A DNA stretch of 64,000 bases from Piper betle (lineage: Eukaryota > Streptophyta > Magnoliopsida > Piperales > Piperaceae): the NCBI GenBank assembly GCA_033002965.1, contig JAURVB010013123.1, positions 179,327 through 243,326 of the forward strand. Direction: 5' to 3'. A model generated the notes under the pieces. It was not told the DNA's origin and did no database searches. It saw only the letters and a list, made by a program, of their open reading frames with translations. Below, piece by piece: positions 48,365-61,599 of this stretch. The number at the start of each line of letters is the position of its first letter. Position 1 is the stretch's first letter. Both the position numbers and the translations under genes were made by a program.

Positions 48365-49994
48365 CAACCCATCCTTCAATCTGTAAAATAAATTACAATA
48401 GAATAAGTAATAAATTAGAGGCAAGTCATAAATGGACCTAGTATTAGCTCCAAACGATGTCACATGCCTAGGTGCTGAGCTCCTACTCTGCACCTGCACA
48501 ATCAAACTAAATGTTAACGCCCATGCTAGCTATATAATGCATGAATGAAATGGATGCATGGAAATCATTATAAAATTATGAATACTATAATTACTAATAT
48601 CACTATCGGACTATCAATAAATGAATTAATTAAACAATCAACAATTGAAAATCTTCTAATTGCTACTTTTAACTAGGTGGCTACGTCGCAATTTCTAAAC
48701 TTATTTTCATCTCATATCAATTCTCATTCTAAATTAACTTTCTAATCAAATAATTAATTCCTACACAATTATAACCCTAATACCTAACTTCACAATTTTT
48801 AACATCATCATTATTATATTATATTTTGTAATCAAATAATTTGAATTTTAATTAATCATTATCAATTATTAATTGCGTACAAAAATTTATTAATCATAGA
48901 TAATTATCACAAATTTATAAAATTAACATATTAACAAAAATATGAAAAATTCATAAAAATTATCAATGATATTATGCATAATGATTAAAATAAATTAAAA
49001 ATAAAAAATTTGAGAAGTAATAAGTGTCTCATAGTGATTCGAACTTAAATCAGTGACGATGGCAATGGCGTCCACAGCAGCCAACAATGCTGAGGGTGGT
49101 GGCAGTGGCTGGAAATCGTCGAGGAGGGCTAGGGCTAGATATGGGAGGTAGGGTGGACTGTGAAGGCCAGTGGCTGGCCGGAAATTGGTCAGCGGCGGTG
49201 ATTGCTGCCAGTTGGCCAATCAAGCAAGGGGGAACCTGTGGGTAGAGGAAGGATGGGGAAAGAGAGGGTAAGGGGAAGGCTTAGTCGGGGAAGGAGCTGG
49301 CTTGTGACGAGGATGGCGGCAGAGGTGTCCAGCTATGGCACTCCAAGAACAGGGGTGGGAAAGGGGTTGGCGGTGAGTAGAGGAAGTGTAATGGAAGTAG
49401 GGGGAAAGGGAGGAGAAGACTGGGTGATGACAGCGTGGTGGTTGGCGGTGGTACTACCAACGGTGGCGTGTCAAGGACAGGGGAGGAGTGTTTGGTTGGT
49501 TGGGAAGAAAACAAAGGAAAGGAATGGCCGGGAAGAAGGTATACACACGGGGTTACTTTTGTAAATAAAACTTAGCTCACTCTCGACCAGAGTAAATAAT
49601 AATAAATAAATTCAAAAAAATACAATATAATATGATAAAATAGTGCAAACTAAAATACACTCAATAACCATAAAATGACATTTTCTAAACCTATCAACCC
49701 AGCCAAAATAGTAACTAATATGTCTTAACACGATAGATGACCTAATTCTAATTTTATAATCCACTAAAAATAAATTAAAAAAAATGGGCGTACTCTCATA
49801 TACTTTGATAACTCATTCTACTCCTGCCTTATTGATGTTATAATCATATATTTGGGTACACATGACTATTATGGCTCATAACACACGGCCGGCATTGGCT
49901 CAATACACGTGTTCGAAAATTGCCTTAACTATAAATAATGGTTGAACCAACCAATTTCGACTATAAAACGCTGACTCAGGTCGCGGGTTTTACA
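48365..49994 (-). mobile_element. Element B, 3' LTR, right piece
   Basis: It continues the LTR from 45472 ('taaattagaggcaagtc', 'tagctcc', GC-rich middle at 49040-49550) and ends GCGGGTTTTACA at 49994. The next bases, read on the minus strand, are TATAAGGAGGGAAAGT, a purine tract as expected just before a 3' LTR. Confidence 0.75.
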
Positions 49995-50416
49995 ACTTTC
50001 CCTCCTTATAAAAATTTTATCCTCAAAATTTTAGATCAAGGAGGCTTCAACCTCATGAACTACTTACTGAACTGAACCTGGCATCTCGAGTTTGACACTC
50101 ATGTCTCTATCATTGGCTATTTTATCCACTGATGCGTCATCATTCGTGGCTATGTAGGTCCTTCTTGGCTGCTGTTGCACAAAGGTGGTAAGTTCTGTTG
50201 ATGTTGCTGCCTGTGCTGGACATTTCTGATTCTGAGTTGTCTATGCTTGTCCTATCATTACTGCCATGGTTCTTCTCTAGTTCTGCCTATGTTGGGCCTC
50301 TCTGGTCTTGAGCTGTTTGTACTTGTTCTGTCATTGCTGCCATGCTTCTTCTCAGGTTCTGACTTTTCTGTTGTTATCTCCGCAGAAAACCTAGATCTAT
50401 CTCTACGACCTACTAG
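49995..50416 (-). mobile_element. Element B, internal remnant with polypurine tract
   Basis: On the minus strand AAATTTTGAGGATAAAATTT and TATAAGGAGGGAAAG (50003-50020 region) are the usual close of the internal region in Tekay/Del-type elements. The rest (50100-50400) is Gln-rich gag-like coding remnant with many stops. Nearly all of gag-pol has been deleted. Confidence 0.6.
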
Positions 50417-51032
50417 GTAACACCCCAAATCCGACTTACGCGTGAACCGAACCGGAATGTTACAAGTTAGCCAATTAAGTCGGCTGACTCAAAGACTAAT
50501 CCGAATGGACCTACCTTTGGCATCTTAAGATGAAAGATAAATTTTGTAATGCATGTATGAAATGTTTGAAACCTAGTATGATACTACGTGAATGACATGT
50601 CACATGCAATCACACTCCAACAAATTAATCAACAATATATAAAAAAATTGACAAATCTTAAAACATGTATGAAAAGCTCCATATGTTCCAACATAATAAA
50701 CTGAGACTGGATCTGATATAAAACTGTAACACCCCGAAACCGACTCACTCACAAACCAAATTTGAATGTTATGGGTCACCCAATTAAATCTGTTAACCTA
50801 AACCTAACTCGAATAGATCTACTCTCGGCGTTTTAAGATAGAAGATAAATTTCCTCATTCATGTATGAAATACTCAGAACCTACCATGATACTACGCGCA
50901 TGACTGGTCACATGCAATCACACTCCAAAAAATCAATCAAGAATTTATAAAAAAATCGATAAATCCTAAAACATGTATGAAAAACTCTATATCTTCCAAC
51001 TTAATCAACCAAGAGTGACTCTGATACCAAAC
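50417..51032 (-). repeat. Two 308-bp tandem units of LTR end plus primer site
   Basis: Units 50417-50724 and 50725-51032. Each starts (T)GTAACACCCC, the LTR's 3' end in reverse complement, runs through about 240 bp of LTR end, then about 70 bp of leader, and closes with a primer-site complement (CTGATATAAAAC and CTCTGATACCAAAC). The next unit begins at once with TGTAACACC. The pattern is LTR end-leader-PBS, repeated, followed by the deleted LTR at 51033. Confidence 0.8.
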
Positions 51033-51372
51033 TGTAACACCTAAATCCGACTTACTCATAAATTGAACTGGAAGATTAGGTGTCACCCGATTAAGTTGGC
51101 TAACCGAACCTAACCCAAATGGATAAACGTGATTAACGACATAATTCTAACTCTATGGTCTCCTAAAAATAAAATAAAAAAATTGGGCATATTCTCACAT
51201 GATCTGATAACTCTGTTATCATTATATATTTGATTACATATAACCCTCATAGCTAATAACATACGGTTGGCCTTAGTTTAGCATGTGTATTTTAAAACTA
51301 ACTCAACTGAAAATAATAGTCGAACCAATCGGTTCCGACTATAAAACTCAAACTTGGGTCGCGGGTTTTACA
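51033..51372 (-). mobile_element. Element B, 5' LTR with large internal deletion
   Basis: It begins TGTAACACCTAAATCC just after a good primer-site complement and ends GCGGGTTTTACA. About 95 bp of the LTR end is joined to about 245 bp of its start, so about 2.3 kb is missing from the middle. Confidence 0.75.
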
Positions 51373-53611
51373 CAAACCCCATAATTTGTGATGATATACA
51401 CCAATCAAAAGGCTACAAATAGTAATATAAATAACTAGAACTTAACAATCAACCTATCTTCTGATTTAATGAAATTCGCAGATTGTTAAATCGAAGGAGA
51501 TAAATAACTACAACTCAATCATATTCCATCACTCTGCAACATTTAATCTGTCAAATGTGCACGAATTGAGATAAGTGGGGACAATGCCCACTTATACTTG
51601 CCGATGATAATACATGCGGGTACCGTGTGCATGTTTCAGACACGAGCCCAAGCGTGCAATTACCTTCATTGACTTAACAACACACGCCAACCATTAACTA
51701 CTTAAACAGCGACCACTTAAGAAAGATTTTAACAAGGCTATTCATATTAAAGAACAACCAGCACCCAACCTACCTATTAATTAGTGACAAAACTTGGTTT
51801 GGTGAGTTTCATCAGAATTCCATTTTTACATTAAAAATATGTCTCGTGCTTGTGATTGAAGGGAAAATATAAAGAAGGAATCCGTACGAATATGTTACAT
51901 GGTTGTGATTGGACATATGTCTTCTGATGCTTTGCCTCGTCACTCAAATGGGCCTTTGTCACCACCCAAAATCTACATTGGCATGACGACTGCAAATCAG
52001 TCTGATATGAAGAGGATTGCAACTTGTGTGATTCTAATTACATATTGCTCATTGCGGACATTTAACCTATAAAGATAATAATTGCTTAACTATATCATAT
52101 GCCTAGTCATACACTAAATTATTCTTCAACCATTAAGATTAGATGAGATAAGTAGTGCATTATAGAAACAATATATATTGCTTGGAGTCAGCTCAAGCCA
52201 AACCCAGTTGGACGCCAATAAATCAAGAAGCACCGCCAGAGCCACTGGCTTCAATCATTATCAAGAATAATTCTCCACTAAAACGAACAATATTCGAATA
52301 TTGTATGACAATGAGAAGAGGACATTCAATTCGTTGACCCTCCTGCGGTTTGTGGGCTATTTTGTAGAAGTTCGGTAGAAGCAAAAAAAAAAACGAGAAG
52401 TAAACTTTCCACAATATTGAAGATATAATGCTAATGGTGTATCATATCTGGAAGGTGCAAGAAATCAATCACGGTAACAACAAGGTCTTCAACCTCACCT
52501 AATAAATAATCGAACCATCGAATTTGACCCGCAACCGAAGCCACCGAGCAGAATCGGTCATCTCAATTCTCATTTATCAAATGGCTATTGTGTGATCCAT
52601 AAGAGCATCTCTTCGTATTTATTTATTTATATATTTATTTTGAGCGTGGCATCTTGGTTTCTAGCAAATAATTGGAGCACAAACCATAACCCACCACAAA
52701 TTTTCTACACAAGGATTCTTATGCTGCATTTTACATGCTATAGGAATTAACATAATTTAAAAGGAAGTGAGGCCGATTACCCACCATAGAAAGCGGTTAG
52801 CATGCCTATTCCATTCTTCCACAACTTTTCAAGGCCAAAAGGAATATTGACAATAACAATGCTTAAAGTCGTATGCCCACTACTGAACACAGAGTACAAT
52901 ATCCGTGAAAACTTGATAATTTAAAGGGAATGGTGCAAAAACTAGACATTAAAATTGCACCAACTTTCGGCCAAAATTGTGTGTTCAAGTGGATTTTGTG
53001 TAGGCCCCCTCGCACACATAGCTTGGTCCAGCTTTGAAACAGGCTGGATTATAGCAAAGCTCACGCCCACAAACTGCTGTTTCTGGCTATTATCCATTGT
53101 TCACAAGGTTGATTCTGTTTGCAAACTTTTCTGCAGTTTCCCTTCAAAGCTGGTCCAGCTGCCTCGGACCAGCTTCACAAGACTCCAGAACTAAAGAAAA
53201 GATCCTTCTTTTTCCATCTCTAAACTCCAATGCCAGCTTCAAATTCCAACTGGAGCTTTCCCTGGTTACATGCCACGAGGGTTATAATCGATCATTCACT
53301 ATGGATAGCCGTCTCTTCTTCTTCTTCTTCTTCTTCTTCTATGGATACATAAAGGGTGTTGGATATAATAACATATAGAAATAATTCAGTTCTATGACTA
53401 CATATTTTTCATTCTCTAAATCATCTATACCTTAGTCCAGTAGAGGGTATAATGAGATGAAGTCTGAAGGTTAAACGTCACCAACACATACCTTCCAAAG
53501 TCATTGAACAAGCATTGTTCAAGTAATTGTTAATCGAGAAATAGTAACATATTCATCTTCTATTGCCAAACTGGTAATACAAAAATCCACTTTGCTTCTA
53601 CGTGAAAGCTG

Positions 53612-53613
<2 letters not shown>
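51373..53613. other. Intergenic DNA, no supported gene
   Basis: AT-rich with a few moderately open frames (51831-52022, 52955-53378) that show no family. Sequence at 52960-53290 has repeated 'ccagctt' motifs ('tggtccagcttt' three times). No splice or motif support for a gene. Confidence 0.4.
53315..53340. repeat. (TTC)n microsatellite
   Basis: About eight CTT units in a row. Confidence 0.9.

Positions 53614-53652
<39 letters not shown>
53614..53652. repeat. (TA)n microsatellite, left half
   Basis: About nineteen TA units ending exactly at the LTR start 53653; the right half resumes at 56570. Confidence 0.9.
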
Positions 53653-53655
<3 letters not shown>

Positions 53656-56239
53656 AAAACCCGCGACTCGAGTCAGGGTTTTATAGTCGTTAGCCGGTCG
53701 GTTTGACTGTGGTTCGAGTCGATCCAGTTTTCAGAACACGTTCGTAGGGCCGAGGCTGACCGTGTGCACGTGTTATGAAGGTTCATGTATACCCAAGTAT
53801 TCGATGGTAGCATGTAGCATCAGATAAGCATCAACAGACTGAGTTATCAGTAGATATGAGAGTATATAGTTGATGGTTTTATTTTTTTCATTTTGTGACC
53901 GTAGAATTAATTTAGGCCGAATAACGTATTAGGACACGTTGGATCGTATTCGAGTGGTTTATTAGATATAGAGCATGTCATTTGAGATGTTGTGGTGTTT
54001 ATTTTATTTTATGAGATTTTTTCCCATTTTTTTGGATTTTTCTAAGATTTATTACGAGGTAGTTATTATTCTTGACTAAAGCCAGTGTCGAGTCAAGTTT
54101 TATTTACAAGCTTGCCACTCCCATACTTCCCATCTCCCTCTGCCAAAACCCTGTCACTTCTCCTCATTTACCCCAAACCCTAGCCGCCGCCTTGGTTGTC
54201 GCCACCGATGCCGATGCCACCTCACCCTCGATCAATGCCGCCCAGCCCGGTCATGCTGTCGCCTTGTCGTCTTGACCACGCTCGGCCACCGTCCAGCCTT
54301 TGCGATGCCGGAAATTGCCCACGATTTCACGGCTGATCCTGACGTGATTCCGCCGCCGTCTGCACCAGAACACCACTGCCATGACGTCAAGGCCTTCCCC
54401 TCGACCTCCCCTACATTTCCCCTTATGTAGCGCCACCGTCGAGACCGGTCGTCAATCCGATCTGAGCGACCGGCCGCCCCGACCAAACTTGACGGCGCCG
54501 TCGGTGGTCATCACCGCCGCTGGCCGCCCTTGTCATGACCACCATTGGGTCGAGCTTGCCGAGATGAGTGCTAACCGTTACCCACTGATTGCCCTGCCGG
54601 AGAAGTAGCTGAAAAACCGCCAGAACTCACTGGAAAACCAAACTCACTAGAAATCGCCTGATCTTCTGCCAAATCCCTCCGGTCGAAACCTATCGACTTC
54701 GAACACTATAGAGTGCCAAATTTGAGCCTTGAACCGCACATGATATAATTTATTTTGATTTAATTATTTAAAAGTAATGATTATTAGAACTGCATGCTAG
54801 GATGCTAGGATTTAATAATTGACGTGTTAGATATTTTCATGTTAATAAAAATTATGAATGTGTGTGATTGTGTGATTGTGTGATAAATTAATTAGGCAGA
54901 CTAAACAATTGATGTAATCTAATGCAACGTAGAGTAGGTAAACTCATATTGATTATTATTGATGTGTGTTGATTGATGCGTGAGTAATGTCAGTGTTATA
55001 TAGGATATGTATGTATTATGAGCGGGCGTTAATATTTAGTTTTGTTATGTAGGAACGGAGTAGGAGCTTGCTGCTAGGCGCGTGGACACACTTGAAGCTT
55101 CTACCAGGTCCGTTAGGACACGCTTCTCAGGTTTTATTGCTCCACTCTATCGGTGATTTGATTGATAGATCGTCGGACATGTTAGGTGGATGATTTATCG
55201 TACCCCACCTAACACGGGTCATTTGGTAGATTATTTTCAGAATTAATAACCCTTGAGGATGAGATCTCTCGAGTTTATTTTCGAAAATAAGATCCACCTC
55301 AAGTTGCCTTCTGGCCTATTATAATAAATCCCGACCCAACCCTATAAATAGTATTTATCGTGCTTTTAGTGAGACCAAAGGAGATGAATCGACTCACACG
55401 TACTACGAGCGGGTACTGTGTCAGTCAAAGCAGGCTCTGGATTAGTGAGCAGACTGTTCCATTCCCGAGGGATCCTGATAACTTCACGTTTGAGTGCTTT
55501 ACACCTAGAGGACATGAAGGTTTACTGGTACTATTAAGCATAGCGTGTGCCTGGACTCACGGTTCAAAGAGTATTGATGGCTCATGCCTGATAGTACTCG
55601 GCCTACGTGCTCAAGGCCAAGAGTAATGTAGAGGTTCGGAGAAGGCTTAGGATAAAGGTTTCTCGAAAGTGGAATTAGAAAAGAATTGCAAAGAGTGGCA
55701 CAGTACCAGCTAGATTGGGATGCTGTTGAGTTAGTTGCTCAATGGCTCCTTTGTAGTTCCCTTATGAGAGTTGTTGAGGAAGATATATGATTGTTTGCTT
55801 TCAATGAGAGTTTGCTTTCATGTTTCAGTTTGATATTAGTTATTTTCGGACCAGTGACAATCGTTGCTGACATTTTCTTACTATATATGTAGGTGAGGAA
55901 GATGAATGGAGTATGTCGGCCTTGACGAAGGACTAGCGTTTGTATTGCACACATATACCGGGTGTCGCGTTGTCTTTTACGTAAGCTGTGATGTGGGTTG
56001 AATGGTGTTTGTTGATATACATGTTGTGTACATATGCATGAGTTGTGAAACTTGTATGCCTTGCTTTAGAAATGTAAGGACTCTTTTAGAAATGTTTGTG
56101 GAAAAGTTCTAATGTCTAGGAATGATCTGCCAGGCTAAGATGAAAATAAACAAAATATGATGAGCATGAATTGTAGGTGGGGCGAGATGCTGATTACAAT
56201 ATGGGTTGATGTTTTGAAACATATTATGGTGTAAATTAT

Positions 56240-56270
<31 letters not shown>

Positions 56271-56565
56271 ATTATGTTGTGCCGTATTTTAATAGGTCGT
56301 CCCCTTAGGGGAGATTCTGTCCATTTCATATTAAGATTTTGTGTGAATTTTGTTGTATTTTAAACAATTATTTGGTGTGGCTATTATCTAAAGCTTTGCA
56401 TCTCATTCATACATCACATGCGCATTATTAACGTATTCCATCTTGAGACGTAAAGAGGGTTATATCGTAGCTGTTAGGTTTTGGTAACCAAATTAATCGG
56501 TTACAAGTAGTTCGATCCACTGTAACAGTTTCGGTCAGGGTTGAGAGTAAACCGGATTGGGGTGT

Positions 56566-56569
<4 letters not shown>
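53653..56569 (+). mobile_element. Solo LTR (family 2) inserted in a TA microsatellite
   Basis: 2917 bp, TGTAAAACCCGCGACTCG to GGATTGGGGTGTTATA (the usual final CA is TA). It is the reverse complement of the solo LTR at 38753-41839 in motif order, including the GC-rich middle (54110-54620), which accounts for the frames there. Flanks are TATAT on both sides, but in a TA repeat this cannot prove a duplication. A second TA run lies within it at 56242-56269. Confidence 0.9.
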
Positions 56570-56605
<36 letters not shown>

Positions 56606-56655
56606 GGTGTGTGTGTGGGTGTGTGTATGTGTGTGTGTGAGAGAGAGAGAGGTGT
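56570..56655. repeat. (TA)n(TG)n(GA)n compound microsatellite
   Basis: TA units, then TG/GGTG units, then GA units, adjacent to the solo LTR's right edge. Confidence 0.9.
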
Positions 56656-57010
56656 GTGTATAAACCTTGTATAACCTATAAAATTTTTTAATGGGTCCCA
56701 TAAAATGATATTTATACATATTAAATGTAGAGTACATAAATATGAGGTTGATAAAATTTTATCTATTATTTAACATCATTTTGACTTACTTTTAGATTTT
56801 TAAAGAATGTGGTAGTTAATAGATATTGTGAAATTAATTTTTATTACAATTATTTTGATAATTAAGATTAAAAAGTTATAAGTATTAGATTGTGTTAAAA
56901 ATTTATAATTACCCATAATATTTATTTTTCTTTTTATCTATATGGATATTGAGTGTAATTCATATAAGATATATGATGTGTTATGCATGCATATAAGATA
57001 TATGATGTGT

Positions 57011-57049
<39 letters not shown>

Positions 57050-59689
57050 GTGTGCACGGATGTGGACACTCCTTTGTTTGTGTCTATCTGCGTCGTGTCT
57101 TTAAAAATATTGCAGACACTATCTGTACTCGTATCCGCAAACATCTGTGTCCATCTGCAAACTTTTTGGCGATTGCGGACAGACACAAACATAAATATGG
57201 ACATCACATAAACTAATATGAACCATAAAATTAATATAAATTAAAAAATTCAAGCTCATAAATAAATAGAAAGGGATGTATTTTACATGAATATAAATTT
57301 ACCAATTTGTTATAAATGAATCTAATTTATATATTTTTGAATTTTTATATACTAACCCCAAGACACACCACAATTCACTTTCACCACACCTAGAATTTAT
57401 AACACAAATGATAAATTAACAAAATATTTTTAATTATACAAAAAATTCCTATTTGAAAGTATAACATCAATCTTGAGTCAAAATAACTTCCATTTCTTAC
57501 TACACACTTATGATTTATAATAAAAGTTGTACGTATCTATAATTTAATCAATCACACTATTCAAAATAATAATCATTTTTTAATCTATGAAAAACAAAGG
57601 AACATTATTCACATGTTAGAAAATAATATTAAACAAGAAAAGCCATTTTATGACAAGTTGTGGATGTGTCCGCATACATCTCGGCAAGTGTCTATACTTT
57701 TTATGGACTCTATTTTAGTGTCCGCGATTTGTGTGGACGGTCCGTAATTTATATATGGACATGGATGTAAAATTGACCGGGTGTTCATGGTTTTTGGGCA
57801 CCTTTATATTCATATATATATCCAAATAAAGTAGCATAAATAGTCACTTAAATGATGTCGACTGCCTGGTTAATTTTCCCTTTTATATTGTGCAGGTCGT
57901 GACATTAAAGACCTACAAAAGCTGCATTTTCTTTGGTTCATGCGGCAAAGACATTTATATGACCTTATATGCATGACATTAACCAATAAAAATATATTTC
58001 TATTATAATTGAACATAGACCAAACCTGTTAACAGCTGAAATTTATAATTATACAACTGAATCTATACACGAGATCTAACTGCATAGGCACAAAAACAAT
58101 TTTCCAACATTCCCATTGGGGTAAGAAATTTCAATCATTCATATTAATGCACTGCCCTTGATCTGAAATTGTGAAACCACAATCAGGCATTTCATCAAAC
58201 ATACAGTGCGGTACAAAGCTGATAAGAAGGCTATTTCTTCAAGATGTTCCATAGGGCAGCAAGAGTAAACTACACCACGACTTAGGAAAGGTAACAAACC
58301 ATAGCACTACCAGAAGAAGTAAAATGTTATTAATGGTTTTGCCATTAACCAGGAAATAGGAATAGGAACGAGGAGATTACATGTCTGTGCCCTGTATCCC
58401 CTGTCGACGAACAACTACGGTGTAATGGTGAATCAATCCGGCATTGCTCAGGGTGTACGCTACTAGGGTTTTCTCCTTTAAAAAGTTGAACCAGTATAGT
58501 AATCATCACTAGTGTTCGCCATTACCGCCCATCCTGCGAGGTTGACAAATAACAGGTTACGCCTCTTTTTCTGATCATTTCAAAAATATAATGGGAAATT
58601 TTTATCCACTACCAGTTACGGGGAGTGGACTAATAATGAGAATGTCCACCCATGCTTATTGTTGTGTAATTTATAAGGAGAAGGGAGCAAGAATTGGAGT
58701 GGGTGAACAGGTGTGTACGTGCGTGTATAGAGGCGTGGGTGTCTCCGTTCCGTTTGCTTTGGGTCTGAGTTTTTTAAACTGAGTCCAGGTTGGGTCGGAA
58801 ATATTTATGTATAAATTTGGGTTCGGGTTCGGGTCTTTAATATTGGGTTGGGTTAAGCTCATGCACTCATACTTAGGCCCCATGGGGATGGTTTTTCAGC
58901 CGTCCAAGTCCATGCTCAGGTATTTGTAAATCAAACCCACAGGATTTCAGCTAAATTATAAACTAGACTCAATAATTTCCCATTTCATTTTTTAAAGATT
59001 ATATCAAGCCTGACTATTAAGATTCTCCTTGATTAGTATGAAAAAAATTATAAAATTTATATATAATAATTTATGATAAAATTATTGATCTACTCAAAAG
59101 TTATACATTTTTAGAATGTTTTATGATAAAATGTAAGTAAGACTTCATACAAAATAGTTCTCCTTATTAATTTCATCTCTACCAAATTCTTATAAGAAAA
59201 TAACAAGAAAAAGGAGAAATTATTATGAAAATATTTTACATATCATATTTACATCATAATTAATTCTTTCTAACTTATAACTAAGAATTTTTTATATATC
59301 TTATATCCCTTGTTCACCAACCGAACAGAACATAAGGCAAAACTAAACCCGACAATTTAAACTATTTATAATAAATGGTTGATTTAGAAGGGTAACGATT
59401 TAAGTATTCAAGTTATTTAGTAATAATAATATGTGTTATAAAGTGTATAGCTAAATGAAAAATAATATCTTAAAACATAATTAGATATTTGATAATTTTT
59501 TACTAAAAATAGTTTAAATTGTTAATTATTTTATTAATATTCATGCTTGAAATTAGTTTTAGAATAAAAAATCAAGTGCTAGGTACTCATCACATTATAA
59601 CCAAGCCCGACTATTATATTAGGCATTATCGATGCCTTCCAAACCAAATACCTTATTGAATGCCCAAAATGTCCTCATTAGTTTAACAT
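56656..59689. other. AT-rich intergenic DNA
   Basis: It includes a TA run at 57014-57047. Around 57050-57200 and 57655-57790 the motifs 'gtgtccgc', 'ggacac' and 'catggatgt' recur, suggesting an old repetitive element without clear ends. At 58780-58870 'gggttcgggttcgggtc' is of the kind seen in small DNA elements. No gene. Confidence 0.35.
57014..57047. repeat. (TA)n microsatellite
   Basis: About seventeen TA units. Confidence 0.9.
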
Positions 59690-61100
59690 CCTAGCCGGTT
59701 CAGGGGTGGACTAACCGGTGATGTTACAAATATACAATTAGACATATATTGGATCGACTTTCAGTAGGTGAACCATAAAATAGAACCATATACCAAGAAT
59801 CAAAATTATGACATCTCTAGGTGGAAAGCACAATAATTCAATATCAAACATGTATCATAAAAATATTGCACATCACATTAAAGTACTTCAAAGCCCTCTT
59901 GGAATTGTAAATTTTATACAAGAAATTAAGTTAGGGCTTCAATACTTGCAAAACAATTGCATTAGAAACACAACTAGGCGCTGAAGATGATCAATCCAAG
60001 GAGTCGATGTCATACAGCCAAGCCAAGAGATACATGCCATAAATACAGATATACAGACCAATCTCCACAAATCAACACAACCATATGTACATACAAGTTC
60101 GTACAAACAAATAAACATATATCATTTTCACATAGCCACCACCCAAGTGGATTACGGCAACCCTCTCCTACTCCTAAAAGTGCCAGCAGTCTTGGCCTTT
60201 AGATATATAAAACAACATCAGAACAATGCTCTGCTCCATATTGCAATCATTAATATCAAATGCTCACTGTAAATATAGTACCTTCTACTCTATACCTGGA
60301 TATGGTACAGGAGTACAAGTGTCGAGGGACAATATTAGTAGCCCCAAATAATCATCCACAATGTAAAATAGTATCTTCATAGGCTCATTTGCTTAAAATC
60401 TAATAAAACTGGTATACGGCTAGGCTGAGAATCATATATGATAATAATGCATAAGCAGTTAATAAATATATAATATAATAATCAGAGTAGTCAAATTTGT
60501 CTATCATAAACCATAGATCATGCATATCTCAATAAACAGCTCATAAATATATATCAATAAATTAATAAATTATATTAAGAAAGATATCAATAAATCATGC
60601 ATATCTCAATAAACAGCTCATAAATATGTATCAATAAATCAACAAATAATAATAAGAAAATATCAATAAATAACTGAATTAGTAAACTAGTTAAATAAGC
60701 TATATGTCCAATGACACATCGTTCAGAAATGTATCCGAATTCGTTTGAAAAACGACAATTGCGCAAAAATGCCCATTGACCCTACCTTTTAGTGCAAAGT
60801 CATGCTAAGTCAATTAGGTGGGTTGTAACAAGGTGGTTAAGTCAACTCGATAGTGGCGCAGGTGAATCGCGGCGTGCAACACTGACAACGATAATGGCGA
60901 CGACATAGAGGGTGGCAATAGTCCGAAACAACTGCAAAAACATGGTAAAGTGGTCTTGACTGAGAACAATAGAACCCATAGTAGTCCGCTGGAAATCCGT
61001 TGGAGAAGGACGAGTCAACAGTGATGCCAATGATGATAACAACAATCCCGGTGATGGTTGGCGGTTAAGGGGAACGTGGCATTGCTAATTATGGAAGATA
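59690..61100 (-). mobile_element. Possible decayed LTR
   Basis: It begins 'aacatcctagccggttcagg' and has, like the family 2 LTRs in reverse complement, an AT-rich part followed by a GC-richer part (60840-61070) with 'ggcgtgcaacactgac'. No partner LTR, primer site or target duplication is seen. A ~77-bp tandem duplication lies at 60519-60672. Confidence 0.25.
60519..60672. repeat. ~77-bp tandem duplication
   Basis: Two copies of CATGCATATCTCAATAAACA followed by 'gctcataaatat.tatcaataaat', starting at 60519 and 60596. Confidence 0.75.
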
Positions 61101-61599
61101 GCATTCACGAGTCATAAATTAGATTCCCTCAAACTTTAGCACTCAATGACAAACAAATAATAATGAAAGTCTTAAACAATTAAAGTAATAAGAGAATCAA
61201 TAATAAATATGTCAAATTCTAATTGATTCAAAGTCACAAGCTTTCACGAATAAGCTGAACTATGGATGTGATTGAATCAATTACAACTTATATAACAAGT
61301 TTCTATGTGAGCAAGTAAACCAATTAAGTATAAATCAAGTAAAGGCTTAAATTTTGGTAAATAAGTCAAACCAAATATGAGTTTTAACTAATTTAAAACT
61401 TGCTCACTGATTGTTTTCTAGCAGTTATGTCAAGCATAAGAGAATTGAGTAGGTTAAACACAAGTAAAATAAATAATAAAATAAATTATAATAGAAAGGA
61501 TAGGATAAATGATATACAAGTCACAAAGCATTTTCTACATTTCATGTCTTATAGAAAGATAGATCTTCATTTGCTTCACCGTGGAAAAATTTGTACATA
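61101..61599. other. AT-rich intergenic DNA
   Basis: No feature seen; the 79-residue frame starting at 61400 has low-complexity composition and no family. Confidence 0.4.

Noticed and set aside
47428..49564. Frames of 70-120 residues in GC-rich DNA
   Set aside because: These are the GC-rich middles of family 2 LTRs (copy C and element B).
54072..54608. Frames on both strands, some with a signal-like start
   Set aside because: GC-rich middle of the solo LTR at 53653-56569.
57046..57790. Possible DNA transposon with 'gggtgtgcacggatg' end
   Set aside because: The right side does not carry the inverted copy, so the ends cannot be defined.
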